Assembly: GCA_947453015.1 (NCBI GenBank)
Contig: CANGFL010000116.1
Span: 1-5,401, forward strand
DNA: 5,401 nt
Direction of reading: 5' to 3'
From: Oxalobacteraceae bacterium
Lineage (GTDB): Bacteria > Pseudomonadota > Gammaproteobacteria > Burkholderiales > Burkholderiaceae_D
Below, piece by piece: positions 1-5,401 of this stretch (position 1 is the first letter of the stretch; every line of letters begins with the position of its first letter). The position numbers and the translations under genes are program-made. The notes below the pieces were generated by a model. It did not search any database. It was given only the letters and a program-made list of their open reading frames with translations, and was not told the DNA's origin.

Positions 1-1
1 A

Positions 2-121
2 CCCAATCCTTCCGATCCCAAGATTTGGTTCACCTCTGTTGATTCATGGTCTCGGGTTGTCAGAGATGAAAATCGCGTTCTAAGGGATGTTGTTTGTTCC
101 ACTCTGCCCCCTAGCACTTGA
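2..121 (+). CDS. Partial regulator-like reading frame, possibly a remnant
   Basis: An open frame of 39 codons enters from the left edge and ends at a TGA (119-121); no start is visible. The translation includes DPKIWFTSVDSW and later RDENRVLRDVV. From memory this resembles the opening segment of small proteobacterial winged-helix regulators, in which a 'PKxWF-S-xxSLAxVLSxENRxLL' stretch precedes the helix-turn-helix. In such proteins about 50 or more residues carrying the DNA-binding helices would follow. Here the frame instead gives a short tail (CSTLPPST) and stops. Neither of the other two plus-strand frames restores a helix-turn-helix downstream, because both close quickly. It may therefore be a truncated or decayed gene. 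It converges on the alcohol dehydrogenase gene with only 45 bp between stop codons. A frame of this length can arise by chance, so the call rests on the motif resemblance and is tentative. Confidence 0.35.
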   Translation, partial: PNPSDPKIWFTSVDSWSRVVRDENRVLRDVVCSTLPPST

Positions 122-137
122 CAGGTATTCGCTAGGG
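109..137. repeat. 7-bp inverted repeat between convergent frames
   Basis: The arms CCCTAGC (109-115) and GCTAGGG (131-137) are perfectly complementary and flank a 15-nt loop. The dyad lies beyond the end of the alcohol dehydrogenase gene and overlaps the end of the left-edge plus-strand frame. Neither strand has a T-run after the stem, so it does not qualify as an intrinsic terminator. It could be a weak bidirectional transcription-end structure or a protein-binding dyad, and a chance occurrence is possible. Confidence 0.35.
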
Positions 138-166
138 CGGCATGAGTGAAGCAACGATTCAGTAAA

Positions 167-1216
167 TCACATCAAAAACACGCCTTTACCAGAGTTTTGC
201 TGATCAAAAATTTTGTACGCCTCTTCACCCTGATCGAGTCTCCAGCGGTGGGTGAAGAGTCCATCGACATTAATTTTTCGATCAGCGACAAAATCATTGC
301 AGGCTTTTTGACCCACGGTAGAAAAAGTCCACGAACCAATCACCGTCACTTGTCGACGTAACATGTCGCGACTGACATCAATCGTAACCTGACCACCTTC
401 ACCCACAAAGCAAGCCTTACCCCAGCTGCGTACGCATTGCACCGATTGCAGACGTGCTTCAGGTGATGAAGATGAATCGATTGATGCATGCGCACCTAAG
501 CCTTGAGTTAACTGGCGTATCGCAGCGACGGCATCAGTCTTAGTTGGATTGATAATTTCATCGGCACCGAATTCTTTGGCGCGCGCTAAGCGTTCATCGC
601 TGATATCCAACGCAATCACACGCATACCCATGGCAGCAGCGAGTTGGGTAGCGGATAAGCCGACCGGGCCTTGACCAAATACCGCGATGGTTTGATCGCC
701 GCTGGCTTCGAGTCTATGCAATGCACCCCATGCAGTACCGGTACCGCAGGCAATCGCTGCTCCGGTTTCAAACGAGAGTTCTTCGCGCAACTCAACAATG
801 GTATTCGCCGGACATTTCATATAGGTGGAATGACCACCATGACCAGTGATGCCGTAAATTTCTGCTACACCTTCCACGCACATTTGCTGCCAACCGGTCG
901 AGCAATGCGGGCAAGCACCGCAACCGCGATAGTGATGCACCATCGCGCGTTGACCGACATAGGCTTGTTTAGGGTTGACGTTCGAACCAACCGCTACCAC
1001 GACGCCACAGGGTTCATGGCCGGCAATGACGTGCATAGCTTCGGTATAGCCGAGATTTTTTAATCCTTCGCCGAATGGTGCGCGATACACTTTTAAATCG
1101 CTACCGCACATGCCGGAGGCTTTCATCTCGAGTACGACTTCATTCGGTCCCGGCGTAGGGTCGGGAAACTCTTGCATAGATAATTTTCTATCGCCTGCGA
1201 ATACGATACCTTTCAT
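167..1216 (-). CDS. Zinc-dependent alcohol dehydrogenase (MDR superfamily)
   Basis: This is a complete 349-aa cytosolic medium-chain dehydrogenase that oxidises an alcohol to an aldehyde or ketone with NAD(P)+. The N-terminal GroES-like domain carries the catalytic zinc site: C37 in GMCGSD, and H67-E68 in AGHEPCG, with C157 as the likely third ligand. The structural zinc lobe is complete, with C99, C102, C105 and C113 in the classic 2-2-7 spacing. The Rossmann fold begins at about 176, with the GQGPVG loop at 181-186. D204 at the end of the second strand suggests NAD+ over NADP+. Its length is typical of the family. The ATG at 1216 is supported by AAGGAG (1222-1227) five bases upstream. It is the last gene of the operon, 19 bp after the aldehyde dehydrogenase, so co-transcription is very likely. 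The substrate is unknown; threonine, sorbitol or other polyol dehydrogenases share this architecture. Confidence 0.95.
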   Translation of the reverse strand: MKGIVFAGDRKLSMQEFPDPTPGPNEVVLEMKASGMCGSDLKVYRAPFGEGLKNLGYTEAMHVIAGHEPCGVVVAVGSNVNPKQAYVGQRAMVHHYRGCGACPHCSTGWQQMCVEGVAEIYGITGHGGHSTYMKCPANTIVELREELSFETGAAIACGTGTAWGALHRLEASGDQTIAVFGQGPVGLSATQLAAAMGMRVIALDISDERLARAKEFGADEIINPTKTDAVAAIRQLTQGLGAHASIDSSSSPEARLQSVQCVRSWGKACFVGEGGQVTIDVSRDMLRRQVTVIGSWTFSTVGQKACNDFVADRKINVDGLFTHRWRLDQGEEAYKIFDQQNSGKGVFLM

Positions 1217-1235
1217 ACGATCTCCTTTTTATTGT

Positions 1236-2711
1236 TTAGCGCATGATGAATGGATTGCCGGGCGCGCCTTCGGCATAGGATATCCACGTACTCTTAGTTT
1301 CAAGATATTGGTTGATGGATTCAATACCGCTTTCACGGCCTATGCCTGAATGCTTCATGCCGCCGAACGGCATCATGTAACTCACAGCGCGATACGTATT
1401 CACCCACACCGTACCGGCGCGTAGTGCTTTTGACATGCGCACTGCGCGACCAATGTTTTCTGTCCACACACCCGCTGCTAATCCATACACAGAGTCATTA
1501 CCAAGTCTGATCGCTTCTTCTTCATCGTCAAAGCCGATAATGGATAACACCGGACCAAACACTTCTTCGCGTGCGATGCGCATTTGCGGAGTTACATCAA
1601 CGAAGATAGTCGGTTCGACGAATTGTCCACCGGGTAAATCAGGTGCGGCTGTGCCACCGAGTATGCAACGTGCCCCTTCTTTTTTTGCAATGTCTATGTA
1701 ATCGAGAATTTTCTGATACTGCGCGGGGGTAGTGACCGGGCCAATATTAGTATCGGCCTCCATAGGATTACCTTTGCGAGCCGTTGCACCGAGTTCGGCG
1801 ACTTTTTTGGTGAACGCTTCTTTGATCGAGTTTTGTACTAACAAGCGTGAACCTGCGATACAGGTTTGACCGGTTGCCGCAAAAATTCCTGAGACAACGC
1901 CAGCCGCCGCTTTATCTAAGTTGCAGTCATCAAAAACAATGTTAGGTGATTTACCGCCCAATTCTAGCGTGACGCGCTTCATGGTCTTAGCCGCTTGTGC
2001 ATAGATTCGCGCACCGGTGGCATCGGATCCGGTGAAGGTAATTTTTGCGACATCCGGATGATCAACTAATGCAGAACCTGCATCGGGGCCATAACCCGCC
2101 ACGACATTGAACACGCCATCAGGAAAACCAGCTTCTTTAGTGAGCGCTGCATACTCAAGCGTAGAAGCAGACGTAAATTCAGAGGGTTTGATCACGACAG
2201 AACAACCCGCAGCAATCGCGGGTGCGCATTTCCACGCAATAAAAAGTAGTGGTGAATTCCACGCGGTGAGTGCACCCACCACACCAACCGGCTCGTGACG
2301 AGTAAAGGCAAAGATATCGGGTTTATCGATAGGCATCACAGCGCCTTCAACTTTGTCAGCTAAGCCACCGTAGTAACGCCACCATTCAGGGTGGTAGTTC
2401 ATCTGGCCGCGCATTTCGGCGATTAACTTGCCATTGTCTTGTACCTCGATTTCAGCCAGTCGCTCCGCATGCTTGGTGACTAAATCAGCTAAGCGCAACA
2501 TCATCTTGCCGCGTTCAGTCGCTGTCATTTTTGAAAACGGACCTTCGGTCATAGCGTGCTTGGCAGCAGCCACAGCACGATCAACATCCTTGGCGCATCC
2601 TTGAGGAATTTTTGCCCAAGCTTTACCTGTATAGGGATTAATCGTATCCATCCATTGTTTGCCTATAGGCTCTACATACTGGCCGTCGATGAAGTGGTTA
2701 TAGGTTTTCAT
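1236..2711 (-). CDS. NAD-type aldehyde dehydrogenase
   Basis: This is a complete 491-aa member of the ALDH superfamily, which oxidises an aldehyde to the carboxylic acid in the cytosol. The expected residues are all present. N152 lies in AWNSP (oxyanion hole), K175 and E178 in KPSE (cofactor binding; the Glu favours NAD+), and FTGS spans 226-229. The general base is E250 in LELGGKSPN and the nucleophile is C284 in GQTCIAG. E383 lies in EEVFGPV, and PFGG (448-451) is near the C-terminus. The usual 'PWNFP' reads AWNSP here, a variant I associate with broad-substrate ALDHs. Start ATG 2711 has a GGAG (2719-2722) seven bases upstream. It follows the GMC gene after 57 AT-rich bases with no terminator. 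Its likely job is to remove the aldehyde made by the flanking alcohol dehydrogenases. Betaine-aldehyde dehydrogenase is an alternative, but no choline-specific evidence is visible. Confidence 0.95.
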   Translation of the reverse strand: MKTYNHFIDGQYVEPIGKQWMDTINPYTGKAWAKIPQGCAKDVDRAVAAAKHAMTEGPFSKMTATERGKMMLRLADLVTKHAERLAEIEVQDNGKLIAEMRGQMNYHPEWWRYYGGLADKVEGAVMPIDKPDIFAFTRHEPVGVVGALTAWNSPLLFIAWKCAPAIAAGCSVVIKPSEFTSASTLEYAALTKEAGFPDGVFNVVAGYGPDAGSALVDHPDVAKITFTGSDATGARIYAQAAKTMKRVTLELGGKSPNIVFDDCNLDKAAAGVVSGIFAATGQTCIAGSRLLVQNSIKEAFTKKVAELGATARKGNPMEADTNIGPVTTPAQYQKILDYIDIAKKEGARCILGGTAAPDLPGGQFVEPTIFVDVTPQMRIAREEVFGPVLSIIGFDDEEEAIRLGNDSVYGLAAGVWTENIGRAVRMSKALRAGTVWVNTYRAVSYMMPFGGMKHSGIGRESGIESINQYLETKSTWISYAEGAPGNPFIMR

Positions 2712-2768
2712 GAGAGATCTCCGAGGTTTTTTTTAAAATCTGAGGTGTAATAAATAGCTGTTTTTTTA

Positions 2769-4370
2769 TTAATAGGTATCTTGCTCAATCATAGCTGCCG
2801 CTTTGGAAGCAATCATGATAACCGGCGCGTTAGTATTACCCGAAGGGATAGTAGGCATGATAGAGGCATCGGCAATACGTAAGCCGACGATACCGTTAAC
2901 GCGCAAACGATCATCAACCACTGACATTGCATCATGACCCATCTTGCAAGTACCGACAGGGTGATACATGGATTGCACTTGTTGGCGTAGATAGTCGGTC
3001 ATTTCACTATCGGATTGGCAAAGCGGCCCCGGCATTACTTCTGCTTTTAAGTGATTGCTGAAAGGCGCTGTCTGAAATAATTTTCGCATCAAGCGCACGC
3101 CACTCATCAAAGGCGCAATATCACGTGTATCGCTCAAAAGATTTAACTTTATCAGCGGTGCATCGTCAGGCTTAGCGGAATTCAATTGAATACTGCCGCG
3201 AGAAAATGGCTGCAGTAAACCGCAGGATGCTGTGACTGCCGGTGTTTTTTCAGCGGTATACATACCGTTTTTACTCAGCATGCTGAATGGCCGCATTTGT
3301 ATCTGCAAATCGATGTGAGATCCATGAATACCTGATTGGGTAAACAAACCGACTTGCGCCGCAGCGGAATTCAATAAGCCACGTCGAGTAAATAGATAAC
3401 GCACTACGTGCGGCAACATGCGCAAAGGACTAGCGATAGTGCTGTTTATCGAAAACTCATCATCGACATTCACCAAGCAATGGGCATATGGATGATCTTG
3501 CAAGTTGCAGCCTACGCCGGGTAAGGCATGCTCGAGTCGTATGCCTAGTCGCTGTAGTTGGTCAGACTCACCAATGCCAGACAACATAAGTAATTGTGGT
3601 GAATTGATAGCGCCGGCAGAGAGTATGACTTCATGCGCAACTACTTCATGTACGACGCCATTGATAGTGAATCTCACGCCCTTGACGTGTTTATTTTCGA
3701 GCAGAATTTTTTCCGTCAAGGCGCCGGTTTGAATAGTGAGATTACTGCGGTGTCGAATCGGTTTTAAAAAAGCGTCGGATGTCGAAGAGCGTATACCATC
3801 CCGAATCATCAACTCTAAATATCCGACACCTTCTTGGGTAGCGCCATTAAAATCCTGAGTCGCTGGAATGTTGTTATTAAGAGCTGCCTGAATAAAGGCT
3901 TCCGAGGCACTATGTGGCTCCATCACCGGTGATACGTGCAGCTCACCCTGCGCGCCATGAAACTCAGAGTCACCTAAATAATGGGCTTCTGTTTGTTTGA
4001 AATGAGGCAGTACATCTTTCCATGCCCAACCTGCATTACCTTCAGCATGCCAACGATTGTAATCATCGGGAGTGCCGCGCATATATACATGGCCGTTGAT
4101 ACAGCTACTACCGCCGAGAATTTTTCCGCGCGGTGAAATTAAACGACGATTATTTAAGGCAGGCTCAGGTTGAGTCACATAGCCCCAATTAATACGTGGA
4201 TTGGCAATGACGCGTGGAACACCCGCAGGGATACGCGTCCAGAGTGAGTGATTTTCAGGACCCGCTTCCAGCAGTAATACGCGGCAAGAAGATTTTGCCG
4301 ACAGTCGGTTAGCCAGCACACAACCAGCAGAACCAGCGCCAATAATCACGATGTCGTAATGACGGGTCAT
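2769..4370 (-). CDS. GMC-family FAD-dependent alcohol dehydrogenase (choline dehydrogenase-like)
   Basis: This complete 533-aa glucose-methanol-choline oxidoreductase oxidises a primary alcohol to an aldehyde using FAD. Bacterial relatives (AlkJ, choline and polyethylene glycol dehydrogenases) pass electrons to the respiratory chain. The ADP-binding fold starts at residue 6, with GAGSAG at 11-16 and the ribose-binding E35. GMC signature 1 is at about 80-103 (PRGKILGGSSCING) and signature 2 at 253-267 (GAINSPQLLMLSGIG). The C-terminal domain carries the catalytic H470 in YHPVGTCKMG and N514 in PSGNTNAP. Their 44-residue spacing equals the His466/Asn510 pair of choline oxidase. There is no signal peptide or membrane segment. 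The start is set by the FAD fold beginning at once after ATG 4370, but no good Shine-Dalgarno precedes it, only a T-rich leader. It is the first gene of the operon. 'betA' and 'alkJ' are possible names, but I see nothing that decides between them. Confidence 0.95.
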   Translation of the reverse strand: MTRHYDIVIIGAGSAGCVLANRLSAKSSCRVLLLEAGPENHSLWTRIPAGVPRVIANPRINWGYVTQPEPALNNRRLISPRGKILGGSSCINGHVYMRGTPDDYNRWHAEGNAGWAWKDVLPHFKQTEAHYLGDSEFHGAQGELHVSPVMEPHSASEAFIQAALNNNIPATQDFNGATQEGVGYLELMIRDGIRSSTSDAFLKPIRHRSNLTIQTGALTEKILLENKHVKGVRFTINGVVHEVVAHEVILSAGAINSPQLLMLSGIGESDQLQRLGIRLEHALPGVGCNLQDHPYAHCLVNVDDEFSINSTIASPLRMLPHVVRYLFTRRGLLNSAAAQVGLFTQSGIHGSHIDLQIQMRPFSMLSKNGMYTAEKTPAVTASCGLLQPFSRGSIQLNSAKPDDAPLIKLNLLSDTRDIAPLMSGVRLMRKLFQTAPFSNHLKAEVMPGPLCQSDSEMTDYLRQQVQSMYHPVGTCKMGHDAMSVVDDRLRVNGIVGLRIADASIMPTIPSGNTNAPVIMIASKAAAMIEQDTY

Positions 4371-4403
4371 GAAAGCACGTTCAAAAAACAGCGAATAGAT
4401 CGC

Positions 4404-4451
4404 CTAGCATTTTTTCATGCGCTAAAAAATAGCTGCATGATCAAGTGCTAG
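4404..4451. promoter_or_regulatory. Inverted CTAGCAYTT pair around an AT-rich dyad, upstream of the GMC gene
   Basis: The word CTAGCATTT (4404-4412, plus strand) is mirrored by CTAGCACTT on the minus strand (4451-4443), 39 bp apart. Between them ATTTTTT (4409-4415) and AAAAAAT (4424-4430) form an eight-base-loop dyad. With one bulge it extends by AGC/GCT to span 4406-4434. This lies 34-81 bases upstream of the GMC start and after the terminator of the preceding gene, where the operon promoter and operator are expected. TTGATC on the minus strand (4444-4439) could be a -35 box, but no convincing -10 follows at 16-18 bases. A regulatory role is inferred from position and symmetry only. Confidence 0.3.
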
Positions 4452-4460
4452 ACCTCCATG

Positions 4461-4493
4461 TAAAAAATAAACGGCGATCACGAGGATCGCCTG
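4461..4493 (-). terminator. Rho-independent terminator of the substrate-binding protein gene
   Basis: Read on the minus strand, a perfect 7-bp stem GGCGATC/GATCGCC (4491-4485 with 4479-4473) closes a five-base loop. It is followed by GTTTATTTTTTA, a good U-tract. It lies about 77 bases after the TAA of the substrate-binding protein gene and about 90 bases before the GMC gene. It probably separates the transporter transcript from the oxidation operon, unless read-through occurs. Confidence 0.75.
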
Positions 4494-4498
4494 TAACG

Positions 4499-4518
4499 AA
4501 CCGGGTGGGGGCCCGGCT
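4499..4518 (-). repeat. GC-rich hairpin ahead of the terminator
   Basis: On the minus-strand RNA, AGCCGGG pairs with CCCGGUU (five G-C pairs, one G-U and one A-U) around the loop CCCCCA. An alternative stem, GTGGGG (4526-4521) with CCCCAC (4510-4505), uses overlapping bases, so the two folds exclude each other. There is no U-tract immediately after it. It may protect the 3' end of the upstream transcript or assist termination. Confidence 0.4.
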
Positions 4519-4569
4519 CTCCCCACTGCATTGGCAAATTTAGGGTTTGTCGCCCTGCGCTTAATATTA

Positions 4570-5401
4570 TTATTTCCAGCTAGCGCATTTGCTCTCTTCT
4601 TTTGTAGTAAAAGCTTGGTCACCAGGGATACGTTCAATCAGCTTAAAGTAATCCCACGTTTGTTTTGATTCTGAAGGTGTTTTTACTTGAACTAAATGCA
4701 TGTCATGCACCATGCGACCATCGGGACGGATATATCCGCCTTGGGCAAACATGTCATTGATCTTGGTGCTCTTTAAGTGCGCCAGGATTTTTTCCGGATT
4801 GTCTGTACCCGTTGCTTTAACAGCATTCAGATAAGTCGTAATGGCCGAGTAGTCGCCTGCATGACCGCTATTAGGCATTTTTTTGACGCGATCAAAATAG
4901 CGTTTCGCCCAGGCGCGAGTAGCATCGCTGGTGTCCCAGTACCATGAGTCAGTCAAGAGCATCCCCTGGGTCTGTTGCAGACCCAGGGCGTGCACATCGC
5001 TCAGGTACATCAGCAGGGCAGCGATCTTCATATTTTTCTTGAGGCCGAATTCATTCGCTGATTTGATGGCATTCACCAAATCATCTCCCGCATTAGCTAA
5101 ACCCAGAATCTGTGCTTTAGATGCCTGAGCTTGCAAAATGAAAGAAGAGAAATCAGATGCACCGACCGGATGTTTGGATGAGCCAAGCACACTGCCGCCG
5201 CTGGCTTTAACAACGCGTGTCGTGTCGCTTTCGAGCGAGGTACCGAAGGCATAGTCAGCAGTAATGAAGTACCAAGTCTTACCACCTTGACGTGATACCG
5301 CACCACCGGTACCTTTGGCCAGAGCTACGGTGTCGTATGAGTAGTGAATCGTGTAGGGGTTGCATTCTTCATTCGTCAGGCGCGACGTACCTGCACCGAC
5401 A
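4570..5401 (-). CDS. ABC transporter substrate-binding protein, branched-chain amino acid/amide type (partial, N-terminus missing)
   Basis: The frame is open from the right edge to TAA at 4570-4572, giving the last 276 residues of a protein that normally has about 380-410. This is the type I periplasmic binding protein fold of the LivJ/amide-urea family, which captures a small solute for an ABC importer. Family landmarks are CNPYTIHYSYDT near the visible start, then TWYFITADYAFG at the entry to the second lobe. KHPVGASDFSSF follows (5172-5137), then AQILGLANAGDD, the WYWDTSDATRAWAKRYF stretch and the C-terminal GRMVHDMHLVQVK. The last residues are ECxxWK-like (KCASWK). The signal peptide is outside the window. 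A GTG at 5190 lies in mid-domain and is not the start. The ligand is unknown: members of this family bind amino acids, amides, urea, aromatic acids and other small organics. Linked permease and ATPase genes are not visible. Confidence 0.9.
   Translation of the reverse strand, partial: VGAGTSRLTNEECNPYTIHYSYDTVALAKGTGGAVSRQGGKTWYFITADYAFGTSLESDTTRVVKASGGSVLGSSKHPVGASDFSSFILQAQASKAQILGLANAGDDLVNAIKSANEFGLKKNMKIAALLMYLSDVHALGLQQTQGMLLTDSWYWDTSDATRAWAKRYFDRVKKMPNSGHAGDYSAITTYLNAVKATGTDNPEKILAHLKSTKINDMFAQGGYIRPDGRMVHDMHLVQVKTPSESKQTWDYFKLIERIPGDQAFTTKEESKCASWK

Noticed and set aside
15..35. Minus-strand GTG with a weak GAG upstream as the start of a gene running off the left edge.
   Set aside because: Only about 11 codons are visible, the SD is poor, and it overlaps the better supported plus-strand frame.
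118..146. Perfect TTGACA (118-123) as the -35 of a plus-strand promoter.
   Set aside because: At 16-18 bases spacing the following hexamer is CATGAG or similar, a poor -10. The only downstream plus-strand frame is antisense to the alcohol dehydrogenase.
671..1063. Plus-strand open frame of 130 codons.
   Set aside because: It lies wholly antisense to the alcohol dehydrogenase with its intact zinc and Rossmann motifs, and the translation has no recognisable domain.
2721..2768. T/A runs between the GMC and ALDH genes as a possible terminator.
   Set aside because: No GC stem precedes the runs on either strand. The gap is simply AT-rich, and the ALDH SD lies within it.
4422..4637. Minus-strand frame of 71 codons across the end of the substrate-binding protein gene.
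   Set aside because: It overlaps that gene in another frame and runs through the terminator stem. It has no SD and no recognisable domain.
4570..5190. GTG at 5190 as the start of a short 206-aa protein.
   Set aside because: The frame stays open for 70 more codons to the window edge with typical binding-protein sequence (for example TWYFITADYAFG), so the gene starts outside the window.

Overview
The window looks like a chromosomal catabolic or accessory region of a Gram-negative bacterium, most likely a proteobacterium. The reasons are a moderate GC content, a periplasmic-type ABC substrate-binding protein, clear Shine-Dalgarno sites, and a GMC oxidoreductase / aldehyde dehydrogenase / zinc alcohol dehydrogenase set typical of that group. 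The class (alpha, beta or gamma) cannot be fixed from the sequence alone. All four well-supported genes lie on the minus strand, so the functional order runs from the right edge to the left edge.

Right edge (4570-5401): the C-terminal 276 residues of a branched-chain amino acid/amide-type ABC transporter substrate-binding protein. Its N-terminus and signal peptide lie outside the window. The gene is followed by a non-coding gap of 199 bp (4371-4569). That gap holds a GC-rich hairpin, a good rho-independent terminator, and then the AT-rich leader of the next gene.

Centre and left (167-4370): three genes, probably one transcription unit. They are a 533-aa FAD-dependent GMC alcohol dehydrogenase, a 491-aa NAD-type aldehyde dehydrogenase (57-bp gap) and a 349-aa zinc-dependent alcohol dehydrogenase of the MDR superfamily (19-bp gap). 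All visible catalytic and cofactor residues are intact. Together they could oxidise an alcohol to an aldehyde, by a flavin route (GMC) or a nicotinamide route (MDR), and then to a carboxylic acid. The substrate cannot be read from the sequence. The binding protein next door may deliver a related substrate, but the terminator suggests it is a separate transcription unit.

Left edge (1-166): after the operon there is no convincing terminator. On the plus strand an open frame enters from outside and stops at 121. Its translation resembles the N-terminal part of small winged-helix regulators, but it ends where the DNA-binding domain should follow, so it may be a remnant. An 11-bp word (TCAAGTGCTAG) occurs in opposite orientations at 111-121 and 4441-4451, bracketing the three-gene operon. 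A third near-copy lies at 4404-4412.

Overall this is a fairly ordinary alcohol-oxidation operon. The items worth a second look are the non-coding repeats around it and the regulator-like fragment, not the enzymes.
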